Assembly: GCA_900546785.1 (NCBI GenBank) | Contig: URED01000030.1 | Coordinates: forward strand, 1-29,899 | Reading direction: 5' to 3' | Source of the DNA: an uncultured Oscillospiraceae bacterium | GTDB lineage: Bacteria; Bacillota; Clostridia; Oscillospirales; Acutalibacteraceae | DNA: 29,899 nucleotides | In this document: piece by piece, positions 1 through 8,102 of the stretch | Numbering within the stretch: the first letter of the stretch is position 1 | Layout of the letters: every line of letters begins with the position of its first letter | Made by a program: the position numbers and the translations under genes | Notes under the pieces: generated by a model | Database searches by the model: none | Told to the model about the DNA's origin: nothing | The model's input: only the letters and a program-made list of their open reading frames with translations

Positions 1-324
1 GCAAAAGCCGCTCTTTCTGGTACCCCGGCCTATCGCACCTTGGTACATGCCGCGGCGCTTTGCAACAATGCCTCACTGGACCCGGACCATCCTGGCAAAA
101 TATTGGGCGATCCCACCGAAGGAGCGCTGATTTATTTGGCCGATGCGTTTGGTATTGACCAGCTTGTACATGAGAAGGCCTATCCGCGCGTATTTGAACA
201 ACCCTTTGATTCCGATAGAAAACGCATGAGCACTGTTCATGAGGAGAATGGCGCTTTCTATGCCTATACCAAGGGCGCCGTGGATGAAATGCTGCCGCTC
301 TGTACACAAATGCTGACAGCGGAA
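1..324 (+). pseudogene. P-type cation-transporting ATPase (Ca2+-type), internal fragment
   Basis: The frame is open from base 1, so the 5' part lies outside the window. The visible residues carry hallmarks of the nucleotide-binding (N) domain of PII-type cation pumps: the CNNAS stretch, GDPTEGAL (about residues 23-30 counted from the TTG at 40), FDSDRKRMS, and the ATP-contacting YTKGAVDEML. These pumps use ATP to move Ca2+ or related cations across the membrane. Similarity stops right after the LTAE residues at about 322-324. The frame then reads into antisense ABC-F sequence and ends at a TGA at 379-381. The P domain (TGD, GDGxND) and the C-terminal membrane helices are absent. It uses TTG leucines and other codons that look unlike most neighbouring genes. 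Both its ends are artificial or broken. It may be a piece of another locus joined here by rearrangement or misassembly; see the junction finding. Confidence 0.85.
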
Positions 325-325
325 G

Positions 326-1660
326 TACCCTTTCGCCGCCGGAAAGGACGCTTGCTTTTTTCAGCGCGTCATCTCCGCTGAACAGCATTCTGCCCAGCCA
401 GCTACGGATATCCGCCTCCAGCGTTTGGGTGGTATACTGCCTGAGCCAATCCACCAAAGTAAGATCAACGCCGCCAAAATACTTTGAATTATCGCTTGGG
501 AAATAGCTTTGCGTTGTGGTAACACCCCATTTGAATTCGCCGTCGTCGGGCTCGGTCTCGCCCATAAGAATATCAAACAGCGTAGTCTTTGCAACGGTGT
601 CAGAACCTACAAAAGCCACCTTTTCACGCGGGTGGATAACGAAGGATACGTCATCCAGCACTTTTCTGTCCCCAACTGTTTTTGTAAGGTGATCCACACG
701 CAGAAGATCGTTTCCGCATTCCCTGTCCGGCTTAAAGTCAACATACGGAAAGCGGCGTGAGGATACGGGCATCTCGATCATCTCCAGCGCGTCAAGCTGC
801 TTTTTACGGCTTGTGGCCTGCTTGGATTTGGAAGCGTTTGCCGAAAAGCGCTGTATGAAATCCTGAAGTTCTTTGATCTTCTGCTCATTTTTCTTGTTCT
901 GATCCCGCATCTGGCGCTGGCGCATCTGGGTATATTCATACCAGAAATCATAGTTTCCGGCATACATCTGGATCTTGCCGAAATCCACATCGCAGATATG
1001 CGTGCAGACCTTATTGAGAAAATACCTGTCGTGCGAAACAACGATCACGGTGTTTTCAAAATCAAGCAGGAAATCCTCCAGCCAGCGTATTGCGGACAGA
1101 TCAAGGTGGTTCGTAGGCTCGTCAAGCAGCAAAATATCCGGATTGCCGAAAAGCGCCTTTGCAAGCAGCACCTTAACTTTAAGATCTGACGGAAGCTCCG
1201 CCATCTTCATATAGTGGTATTCATCCGTTACGCCCAGCTTATTGAGCATGAATTCGGCGTCGCTCTCCGCGTTCCAGCCGTCAAGATCTGCAAATTCCGC
1301 CTCCAGCTCGCCGGCCTTGATGCCGTCCTCTTCCGAAAAATCGGGCTTTGCATAAAGCGCGTCCTTTTCCTCCATGATCTCTATCAGGCGCGGGTTTCCC
1401 ATAAGCACCGTGCGCACAACTTCGTATTCATCATATTTAAAGTGATCCTGCTCCAAAACAGAAAGACGTTCGCCCGGCGTGATGACTACCTCGCCCTTCT
1501 GCGGTTCCAGCTCACCGCTCAGGACCTTTAAAAACGTTGATTTTCCGGCGCCGTTCGCGCCTATGATGCCGTAGCAGTTGCCTGCCGAAAAGATTACGTT
1601 TACACGCTCAAACAGCGCCTTGCCGCCGAACTGAACTGTTACATTATTCGCCTGGATCAT
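326..1660 (-). pseudogene. ABC-F family ATPase, 3'-truncated at the junction with the P-type ATPase
   Basis: ABC-F proteins are soluble twin-ATPase factors that act on the ribosome (translation quality control or antibiotic protection). The start is the ATG at 1658-1660, behind a GGGGGAAGA ribosome binding site. About 445 residues are recognisable. NBD1 has Walker A GANGAGKST and Walker B LLLDEPTNHLD, then a charged linker (about 240-300), then NBD2 up to the signature LSGGERV at about 326-340. The last ~70-90 residues (NBD2 Walker B and H-loop) are missing. NBD1's signature is degenerate (LPSDLKVK) and NBD2's Walker A reads GSDTVAKTT, lacking the Gly before Lys. From memory, such wear occurs in a YkpA-like clostridial subgroup. 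Beyond about 325 the minus frame stays open to base 1 but is antisense to the P-type ATPase, so a gene caller may report a false fusion. Confidence 0.88.
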
Positions 1661-1728
1661 AAAAATCTTCCCCCGAAAATATCTTTATTTTTTAACGGTT
1701 TTGGGATATTCCCGTTTCAGCGTGATAT

Positions 1729-1757
1729 ATTTTACTACACTTAATATATAATTACAA
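1729..1757 (-). promoter_or_regulatory. Probable promoter of the ABC-F gene
   Basis: On the minus strand there is TTGTAA (1752-1757), a 17-base spacer and TAAAAT (1729-1734), about 70 bases upstream of the ABC-F start. It is divergent from the rpe promoter in the same 193-base AT-rich gap. The boxes match sigma-A spacing, but the -35 is weak. Confidence 0.45.
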
Positions 1758-1781
1758 GTATTATTTAATTTATAATAAAGG

Positions 1782-1810
1782 TTGATTTTAAACGGCGGCA
1801 AAGGTATAAT
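1782..1810 (+). promoter_or_regulatory. Sigma-A type promoter of the rpe-mgtE operon
   Basis: TTGATT (1782-1787), a 17-base spacer and a perfect TATAAT (1805-1810) predict transcription from about 1817. A GGGGAAG ribosome binding site (1844-1850) follows before the rpe ATG at 1854. Confidence 0.75.
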
Positions 1811-1853
1811 ACTAAAAAAGGAAATAAACTGCGTTTTTAATTAGGGGAAGTAT

Positions 1854-2504
1854 ATGGAAATAAAAATTGCGCCGTCCGTTTTGGCGGCGGACTATGCAAA
1901 TCTGGAAACGGAGCTTAAAAAATGCGCGGCTGCGCAGTACATTCATCTTGATGTTATGGACGGGCATTTCGTGCCCAACATCTCTATCGGCGCGCCGGTC
2001 ATAAAATCCTTAAGAAACGTAACGGAGATACCGTTTGACGTGCATCTGATGATAAGCGAGCCGCTGAGATACGTTGAAGATTTTGCAGACGCGGGCGCAG
2101 ATATCATCTGCTTTCATATTGAAAGCGAAAGCGATACTGAAAAAACGGTAAACAAGATACTTGAATGCGGCTGCAGGGCTGCGATAGCAATTAAGCCGGG
2201 GACGCCGGCAAGCGCCGTACTGCCGTATCTCAGCAGACTTTCCATGGTGCTTGTTATGACGGTAGAGCCGGGATTCGGCGGGCAGAGCTTTATGGAAGAC
2301 ATGATGCCTAAGATAAAGGAGATAAGAGCCGCGGCGCCGGATATAGACATAGAAGTTGACGGGGGCGTCAATCCAGAGACTATCAAAACAGCCGCTTCTG
2401 CGGGGGCAAACGTATTTGTTGCCGGCAGTGCGGTATTCAAAAGCGAAGACCCGGCAAAGACCATAGAAATGCTTAAAGATAACGCAAAGAGTGTGACGGT
2501 GTAA
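1854..2504 (+). CDS. rpe: Ribulose-phosphate 3-epimerase
   Basis: This enzyme interconverts ribulose 5-phosphate and xylulose 5-phosphate in the cytosolic pentose phosphate pathway. The 216 residues are the usual family length for a (beta/alpha)8 barrel. Metal and catalytic residues are visible: H31 and D33 in HLDVMDGHFVPN, H64 in DVHLM, and D169 in EVDGGVN. The phosphate-binding loops are VEPGFGGQSF (137-146) and the late GSAVF. The ATG has a good ribosome binding site and a strong promoter upstream. The TAA stop overlaps the next ATG by one base (TAATG), so translation is probably coupled to the membrane protein downstream. In many clostridia rpe follows rsgA; here it heads an envelope/Mg2+ operon instead. 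Confidence 0.97.
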   Translation: MEIKIAPSVLAADYANLETELKKCAAAQYIHLDVMDGHFVPNISIGAPVIKSLRNVTEIPFDVHLMISEPLRYVEDFADAGADIICFHIESESDTEKTVNKILECGCRAAIAIKPGTPASAVLPYLSRLSMVLVMTVEPGFGGQSFMEDMMPKIKEIRAAAPDIDIEVDGGVNPETIKTAASAGANVFVAGSAVFKSEDPAKTIEMLKDNAKSVTV

Positions 2505-3661
2505 TGAAAAAGAAACGCTTTTACAAAAATGTAAAGCGCAATGTGAAATGGACCGAAGAGGAAAAGGGCTATCCCATTGACTTTGCGGATAAATACGTAT
2601 CCGACGAGGGCATTTATTCAGACAAATTTGACTATATGCGCCCTAAGATAAAAAAGAAGCGCAAACACAAGGCGCAGGCGCGCACGCTGTTCAAAAGGCT
2701 TGGCATTGCCGTGCTCTGTCTGCTTATCGTTGGCATAGGGTACACGGGAATGGACGTTTTCATGCTCAGAAACGGTATGCCGAAGATGGATGCGGCAGTC
2801 AGCGCGGGAGAGGACAGCGTGATCAACGAGGTCAGGCTTGATCTGAGCTGCGCTTATGAGGACAGTATTTCCATGGACGGCTCCGTTATGCTTGAATCCG
2901 TCTGCACCAGACTTACCGACGGCGCATACAACAGCGTTGCAATAGATCTTAAAAGAGCGGACGGTACGATCGGCTACAAGAGCTCGCTTGCAACGGTAGA
3001 CGCATACAGCGCGACGGCTTTTGAGGCTTCGGACCTGCACGGTTCGGTAACTGCTTTAAGCGAACAGGATATACTGACCGTGGGCGTTGTTTACTGCTAT
3101 CTTGACAATCTGCTGCCGCGGCAGGACCGCTCTGTGGCGCTGCTGAACGATAACGGCGTGCCTTATGAAGATTCGCGCGGAAACACATATCTGAATCCCG
3201 CTTCGCAAACGGTATATAAATATATTAAAGACATAATTGCCGAAGCGGCGGAAATGGGCGTAAGCGTTTTTGTGCTGCGCGCGACCGACGTGCCTGCCGA
3301 CGGCGTAACGGGCGACGGCTTTGACAGCCTTGCCGCGCGGCTTTACGAGGATATAGGCACAGATATGAAACTGCTTGAGGGCATTGATGTTGAGATAAGT
3401 GATCAGCTTGCCCGCAGCGCCGGCACAGACGAAAGCACAAGCGATGAAAATGCTGCGGACCCGGCGAACAGCGAAACTGACGGCGAAAGCGAGGAGAGCA
3501 CGGCAGCCGATGCAAACAGCGCCATACTTGCACTTTTTGACGCCGAAACGGACAACAGCAAAATATATATCGTAAGCGTTTTCGAAAACGAAGCGCAGAT
3601 AAAAAATATTTTGGAGGAAGGCGGAATAGAATCCTTTATTCTTGACGCCGAACAGCTATGA
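2504..3661 (+). CDS. Membrane-anchored DUF4015-like (putative glycoside-hydrolase fold) protein, probably inactive
   Basis: The N-terminus is basic and cytoplasmic (1-62, with a Lys/Arg-rich patch at 48-65), followed by one membrane helix (about 63-83) and an external domain. Residues about 120-285 resemble the DUF4015/putative glycosyl hydrolase family. They share a beta strand AIDLKRADG followed by GYKSS, a GVVYCYLDN strand, the DNGVPYEDSRGNTYLNP segment, and a YIKDIIAEAAEMGV helix. Family members normally follow this with an acidic FDEIxFDYxRFP strand. Here the matching strand is VFVLRATDVP, without the acidic pair, so catalysis is doubtful. A Ser/Asp/Glu-rich low-complexity stretch (about 308-340) precedes a short C-terminal domain (345-385). 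The gene overlaps rpe by one base and the next gene by four (ATGA). The family call rests on remembered motifs; the membrane topology is firmer. Confidence 0.6.
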   Translation: MKKKRFYKNVKRNVKWTEEEKGYPIDFADKYVSDEGIYSDKFDYMRPKIKKKRKHKAQARTLFKRLGIAVLCLLIVGIGYTGMDVFMLRNGMPKMDAAVSAGEDSVINEVRLDLSCAYEDSISMDGSVMLESVCTRLTDGAYNSVAIDLKRADGTIGYKSSLATVDAYSATAFEASDLHGSVTALSEQDILTVGVVYCYLDNLLPRQDRSVALLNDNGVPYEDSRGNTYLNPASQTVYKYIKDIIAEAAEMGVSVFVLRATDVPADGVTGDGFDSLAARLYEDIGTDMKLLEGIDVEISDQLARSAGTDESTSDENAADPANSETDGESEESTAADANSAILALFDAETDNSKIYIVSVFENEAQIKNILEEGGIESFILDAEQL

Positions 3662-4494
3662 AAAAGATACTGACTGCAATTCTTTGCACGGCATGCCTGC
3701 TTTTGAGCGGCACGACCGCTTTTGCTGCTGAAACGCCGCTGCAAAACACGCCTTACCTTGAAAGCATCAGCTTTTCAAACGCGGATATAGACGGCGGCTT
3801 CAACACAGGGGAAACCTATTTTACGATCACGCTGCAAAACCCGGGCAGAAGCGCGGTGCTTCAGAATTATGAGATAAACGGCAGCGCAAATATCATTGCC
3901 GAATATTTTTACGATTCTGCAAACCGCCAGGCGGGCATTACCGTAACGCTTAAATTTGACAGCGGCAGCGTAATCTATACCTTTACATATTCCAACCCGC
4001 CGGAATATGAGATCAATTCCAACGCAAACCTTGCGGGGATAAGCTGCGAATACGCCGAGGTGCGCCCGGAGATCAATACGGACGATACGGTCTATAATCT
4101 GTATATTCCGAGCGACCTGACCGAGGTGAACCTAACGCCCGTAACACAGGATATAAACGCGACGGCATCGCTCATCACGGTTATGCTGCGCGAGGGGCAG
4201 GAAACGGAGATACCCGTAACCGTGACCGCATCTGACGGCAGCACAAAGAAATACACCTTTGATATAAAACGAGTGGACAAAACAACGAGCGAAGTTGCGG
4301 CGGAAATGGCGCAGCCGGATTTTGTTTCTTTTGTTGAGGGCGAACGCTTTTACGAACAGCCCGAATTCGCCGTGGCGGCAGGCGCCGTTGCCGGCGGAAT
4401 CATAATCATACTGATCATTGCCGCCATTGTAAAGCGCGTTGCTGCAAATCCCTATGATCCGGACGAAAAAGATTTTTATCTGACCTCCGAATAA
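3658..4494 (+). CDS. Secreted/membrane protein with cadherin-like beta-sandwich domain
   Basis: There is a clear signal peptide (MKKILTAILCTACLLLSG..., cleavage near AFA-A at residues 22-24). Two beta-rich external domains follow (about 30-115 and 124-205). The second fits the cadherin-like beta-sandwich family common in clostridial surface proteins: LAGISC at its start, a YNLYIP strand, and ASDGSTKKYTFDIKR at its end. A C-terminal membrane helix (about 238-259) and a short cytosolic tail (NPYDPDEKDFYLTSE) make it a type I membrane protein. The ATGA overlap with the preceding gene suggests the two proteins are made in step and perhaps interact outside the membrane. No catalytic motif was found and the function is unknown. 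Confidence 0.8.
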   Translation: MKKILTAILCTACLLLSGTTAFAAETPLQNTPYLESISFSNADIDGGFNTGETYFTITLQNPGRSAVLQNYEINGSANIIAEYFYDSANRQAGITVTLKFDSGSVIYTFTYSNPPEYEINSNANLAGISCEYAEVRPEINTDDTVYNLYIPSDLTEVNLTPVTQDINATASLITVMLREGQETEIPVTVTASDGSTKKYTFDIKRVDKTTSEVAAEMAQPDFVSFVEGERFYEQPEFAVAAGAVAGGIIIILIIAAIVKRVAANPYDPDEKDFYLTSE

Positions 4495-4499
4495 ACGGT

Positions 4500-5903
4500 T
4501 TGCGCCGGCGGCAGAAAGGACGTGAGCTTACGGAACTTGAAGAAATGCTTGAATATACAGACAGGCTGCACGAGCAGAAAAATATAAGAGATCTGAAAAA
4601 GTTTCTAAACGAGCTCAACCCCGCCGATATAGCGCTTTTGCTGGAAGAGGCAGGCAATGAAAAGAAGCGCATGTTCCTTTTCAGAATGCTTACAAAAGAA
4701 AACGCCGCGGAAACCTTTGTTGAGTTTGACGGCGACACGCAGGAGAGCCTGATCCGCTCCTTTTCCGATTCCGAGCTGAAAGATGTGTTGGACGAGCTGT
4801 ATGTTGACGACGCTGCGGACATCGTTGAAGAGATGCCGGCATCGGTCGTTAAGCGCATACTGAAAAATACGGACAGCGAAATGCGCGAGGCTATCAATTC
4901 CATACTGAAATACCCCGAGGATTCGGCAGGTTCTATCATGACGCCGGAATTTGTTGACCTCAAAAGGCATATGACTGTTGAGGACGCATTCAAGCGCATC
5001 CGGCGCACGGGTGTGGACAAGGAAACGATATATACCTGCTATGTTACGGACGAATCCCGCCGCCTGCTGGGCGTTACCACCGTTAAAGAGCTTTTGCTGC
5101 ACGATGCGGACGACAGGATAGACGAGCTGATGGAAACCAACGTGATCAGCGTAAACACGCTGGATGATCAGGAAAAGGCGTCTGCCCTGCTTTCAAAATA
5201 TGACTTTTTGGCGCTGCCGGTTGTGGATATGGAAAACCGCCTTGTGGGCATCATAACCGTTGACGACGTTATTGACGTTTTGCAGGAGGAAAATACAGAG
5301 GATATCCAAAAGATGGCGGCGATCGTGCCTACGGACACGCCCTATCTGAAAACGAGCGTTACAGAGACCTTTAAAAAGCGTATTCCCTGGCTGCTGCTGC
5401 TCATGATATCCGCCACGATAACAAGCCAGATCCTGACCAATTTTGAAAACAAGCTTGCATCGGTTGCAACGCTGATTGCCTTTATTCCGATGCTGATGGG
5501 CACGGGAGGCAATTCCGGCGGCCAGTCAAGCGTTACCGTTGTGCGCGCGCTTTCTTTGGGCGAGATCTCCATGAAAGACATTTTTAAGGTGATCTGGAAA
5601 GAGATACGGGTAGGCATAATCTGCGGCGCCGTGCTTGCAGCAGTCTGCTTTGTGAAGCTGCTTCTGTTTGACAAATACGTTCTCGGCAACAGTGAAATAA
5701 CCGTTATGATCGCACTGGTCGTGAGCCTTACGATCATTGTGGAAGTGGTATTCTCCAAAATAATAGGGTGCAGCCTGCCGATCATAGCCAAAAAATGCGG
5801 CTTTGACCCGGCGGTTATGGCAAACCCGTTTATCACCACGATTACGGACGCCGTTTCGCTTCTTATTTACATTATGTTTACAACGGCTCTACTTGGTATT
5901 TAG
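4500..5903 (+). CDS. mgtE: Magnesium transporter MgtE
   Basis: This is a Mg2+-gated Mg2+ channel in the cytoplasmic membrane. Domain order is an N-terminal superhelical domain (LNELNPADIALLLEE), a first CBS motif (SAGSIMTPEFVDL), a second CBS motif (YDFLALPVVDMENRLVGIIT), a connecting helix, and a five-helix pore. The pore shows the signature GTGGNSGGQSS and the last-helix PFITTITDAVSLLIY, whose Asp lines the ion path. It has 467 residues from the first in-frame start, a TTG at 4500 that lies 5 bases after the upstream stop but has no clear ribosome binding site. The ATG at 4545 (452 residues, close to typical MgtE length) is an alternative. The gene is the last of the rpe operon and is followed by a strong hairpin. 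Confidence 0.95.
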   Translation: MRRRQKGRELTELEEMLEYTDRLHEQKNIRDLKKFLNELNPADIALLLEEAGNEKKRMFLFRMLTKENAAETFVEFDGDTQESLIRSFSDSELKDVLDELYVDDAADIVEEMPASVVKRILKNTDSEMREAINSILKYPEDSAGSIMTPEFVDLKRHMTVEDAFKRIRRTGVDKETIYTCYVTDESRRLLGVTTVKELLLHDADDRIDELMETNVISVNTLDDQEKASALLSKYDFLALPVVDMENRLVGIITVDDVIDVLQEENTEDIQKMAAIVPTDTPYLKTSVTETFKKRIPWLLLLMISATITSQILTNFENKLASVATLIAFIPMLMGTGGNSGGQSSVTVVRALSLGEISMKDIFKVIWKEIRVGIICGAVLAAVCFVKLLLFDKYVLGNSEITVMIALVVSLTIIVEVVFSKIIGCSLPIIAKKCGFDPAVMANPFITTITDAVSLLIYIMFTTALLGI

Positions 5904-5929
5904 CGGCAACGCAGAACATAAAAGAACGC

Positions 5930-5967
5930 AAAGCTGCCGCCGGGACGAATGCTCCGGCGGCAGCTTT
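5930..5967. terminator. Strong hairpin between mgtE and the convergent gene, probable bidirectional terminator
   Basis: A perfect 14-base stem (AAAGCTGCCGCCGG at 5930-5943 and its complement at 5954-5967) encloses a 10-base loop. On + the stem ends in TTT and runs into TATATATAG; on - it ends in TTT followed by GCGTTCTTTTATG. The U-tracts are short, but the placement between convergent genes fits termination for both. Confidence 0.75.
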
Positions 5968-6019
5968 ATATATAGAATATGTTTTGTGTGGCACGGTGTA
6001 TCTGTTTATAAATTTCGGC

Positions 6020-6397
6020 TTAGCCGTCAATGGCTACAGAATAAAAGGTTTCAAACACGCCGTCAAACTCCACGTCAATGATATGCACATCGTCAAGCGT
6101 ATGTTCAAGATAGGATAATGTTTGATTGTCTAAATCTATAAAAGCATTTCCTAATGCAGCTTTAATGATCTCCATGTCATGTATGCCGTACATTTCCTCA
6201 ATATCGGGAAGCATAAATCGGATTATAGCCGATAATTTTTCATCATAATGATCTGCCAGCTCTTTTGCGTACTGTGCGTATCCGGACTTGACTGCGGTAC
6301 AGACAAACGTAATACCGCGATACACCGCCGTATACGCCCTGTTTTTTTCATCAAACGTAAACACGGGCTGTTCTTCTTTTTTCGCTCTGTTAAACAT
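6020..6397 (-). CDS. Hypothetical protein, 125 aa
   Basis: I do not recognise the family. The start is the ATG at 6395-6397, with a purine-rich GAGAAGAG close before it. The protein appears soluble: there is no signal peptide or membrane helix. It has a beta-rich N-terminal third (VFTFDEKNRAYTAVYRGITFVC), a helical acidic middle (about 45-85) and a C-terminal beta portion (LSYLEHTLDDVHIIDVEFDGVF). Composition matches its neighbours and the frame is clean, which supports real coding. It follows the GDPD gene after 60 bases and may be the last gene of that transcript, ending at the shared hairpin at 5930-5967. Confidence 0.7.
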   Translation of the reverse strand: MFNRAKKEEQPVFTFDEKNRAYTAVYRGITFVCTAVKSGYAQYAKELADHYDEKLSAIIRFMLPDIEEMYGIHDMEIIKAALGNAFIDLDNQTLSYLEHTLDDVHIIDVEFDGVFETFYSVAIDG

Positions 6398-6457
6398 ACT
6401 CTTCTCGCTTTGCTGAAACGTCCGCTGCTTTTCGGATCACGCCGTTTGCAATATCTG

Positions 6458-7321
6458 TCAATAGGTTATATTATCCGTTGTTATGTATTCCACACCGAGG
6501 GCGGCAAGGCGGTCAACCGCCTCCGGCTCATTCACCGTCCATGCGCCGACCGTTAATCCGGATTCCACGCATTTCGTTATGACCTCGTCCGTATTCTCTT
6601 CCTTGGAATAGTTGAAATCTATGCCGCAGCTGCCGCCTATGGCAAGCGCCATCTCTATATCCTCATCCGTGATCTCCTGCACAAGATACCAGCAGGGCGC
6701 GTCCGTCAGCGCGCGCATGGCGGTAAGCGCTTCATAATGGAAGGATATAAATACAGGCTCCAGCTGTGGATATGCCGCAAGCATCGCTACGATCTCATTG
6801 TAATACTCCGTATTATTTTCGCTTTTCAGCTCTATTACGGGAACCATGGCGTACTGCGAGCAGATATTGAGATACTCCTGAAGCGTGCACATTTTCAGAG
6901 CTGCGTAATTCTCTATATTGCTGCCGTTATCCACGGTCTCCTGCCGGAGTTCTGCATACGTTTTATCCTCCACCATGCTGAGTTCGCCCGTCATACGATA
7001 GGTTATCGGGTCATGGTGGATCACCCAAACGCCGTCCGCCGTGCGGTAAACGTCGCACTCTGCGCCGTAATAGCCTGCCCTGCCCGCCTCTTCAAACGCG
7101 GGGGCGGTATTTTCCGGTGCAACGGCTCTGAAACCGCGGTGCGCAACGAGCTGAACATCGGCAGTCGTCTGATACACGGTGTATTCCGGCGTTTTGCAAT
7201 ACCAATTCAACGCGATCAGACCGGCGCCGACCGCTAAAATTACAAGCGCCAGCAGCACACAGAGCACGATTATGATTATTTTTTTCTTTTTGTTCATTTT
7301 CTTTTTAACGGTTTCACTCAT
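6458..7321 (-). CDS. Membrane-anchored glycerophosphodiester phosphodiesterase (GDPD family)
   Basis: GDPDs hydrolyse glycerophosphodiesters to glycerol 3-phosphate and an alcohol. Some act on teichoic acid or phospholipid head groups. Of the 287 residues, a Lys-rich N-terminus precedes one membrane helix (about 15-38), placing the enzyme domain outside. Family residues are intact: H61-R62-G63 with PENT (69-72), E88 and D90 in AECDVY, and H103 in HHD. The C-terminal strand GAWTVNE and the final ITTDNI are also typical. The ATG at 7319-7321 lies inside the end of the nitroreductase gene (8-base overlap), preceded by GGAGGAAA, so the two are translationally coupled. The substrate is unknown. 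Confidence 0.9.
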   Translation of the reverse strand: MSETVKKKMNKKKKIIIIVLCVLLALVILAVGAGLIALNWYCKTPEYTVYQTTADVQLVAHRGFRAVAPENTAPAFEEAGRAGYYGAECDVYRTADGVWVIHHDPITYRMTGELSMVEDKTYAELRQETVDNGSNIENYAALKMCTLQEYLNICSQYAMVPVIELKSENNTEYYNEIVAMLAAYPQLEPVFISFHYEALTAMRALTDAPCWYLVQEITDEDIEMALAIGGSCGIDFNYSKEENTDEVITKCVESGLTVGAWTVNEPEAVDRLAALGVEYITTDNITY

Positions 7322-8099
7322 CGCTGTTTTCCTCCATTTCAGCCGCCGTATTCTTTTCCGGGAATTTCAGGATCCGTGTTTTATCCACAACGAAGGTGCC
7401 GTTTGACCACTCGCCCTTTATGCCCTTAGCGCTCATACCAAGCTGAAAATGCAGCTGCGCGATCCCGAAATCTATGCTTTTATCCGAATACGGCTCCGCA
7501 ACGCTTGCGGATATAACGCCGTTTTCATACCTGAATTTGACCGGGCGGCGGTTTACGGAGCTTGGCGCCTTTTCAACAAGGCGCATGGCAAACACGATCT
7601 CCTCCGGCAATTTTTCATCGCAAACCTCAAACATCTTCTGATAGGGCTTGCTTTTTTTGTGCGTTGCGTTATACATAAGCTTTTCCTTAAAGCTCTTGTT
7701 TTTGGCAACATTACCCACGGCGATAACGCAATAGAGCCTTACGCCCTTAGGCAGATCCAGCTTTTCAAGCACCTTATTTTCATTATATGTGCCGACCCAG
7801 CAGGTGCCGATGCCGTGGTATGCGCACTGCAAAACGATGGTTTCGCCCCAATAGCCGCACGCCTCCCTTGCCGGGATCGTATCCGCGCCGCAGACCGCTA
7901 TAAGACTTGTCATGCCAGAATGGAGATTGAATGCAAAGCGCGCGTCCTCAATAAAAGCAAAGCTCAGCCCCGCCTTTTTATTTACGTAATCGACAAGGTC
8001 TTTGATGACCGCTTTCACTTCATCGCTTAAAGGCCTGTTTTTGAACGTGCGCCTTGAGGCGCGCAAATCGATTGCTTTTAAATATTCCTCATTCGTCAT
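7314..8099 (-). CDS. Nitroreductase-family protein
   Basis: The 261 residues resemble the FMN-dependent nitroreductase superfamily, the longer 'TM nitroreductase' type. They start with the FMN-phosphate motif RASRRTFKNRPLS (13-25), have the central GYWGETIVLQCAYHGIGTCWVGTYN segment, a second half repeating the fold (FAMRLVEKAPSSVNRRPVKFRYENG), and the pattern DFGIAQLHFQLGMSAKGIKGEW. It is probably a cytosolic flavoprotein reductase, with unknown substrate. It sits between two GDPD genes: 3 bases after the upstream one and overlapping the downstream one by 8. The GGGGTG ribosome binding site lies inside the upstream gene's last codons. Confidence 0.85.
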   Translation of the reverse strand: MTNEEYLKAIDLRASRRTFKNRPLSDEVKAVIKDLVDYVNKKAGLSFAFIEDARFAFNLHSGMTSLIAVCGADTIPAREACGYWGETIVLQCAYHGIGTCWVGTYNENKVLEKLDLPKGVRLYCVIAVGNVAKNKSFKEKLMYNATHKKSKPYQKMFEVCDEKLPEEIVFAMRLVEKAPSSVNRRPVKFRYENGVISASVAEPYSDKSIDFGIAQLHFQLGMSAKGIKGEWSNGTFVVDKTRILKFPEKNTAAEMEENSDE

Positions 8100-8102
8100 C
8101 TG

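Noticed and set aside
1..325. Minus-strand frame continuing the ABC-F protein to the window edge without a stop
   Set aside because: It is the antisense of the P-type ATPase and has no ABC-F residues after SGGERV; the openness is chance.
6456..6461. Consensus TTGACA on the minus strand after the GDPD stop, as a promoter for the 125-aa gene
   Set aside because: The position 17 bases downstream reads GATCCG, not a -10 box.
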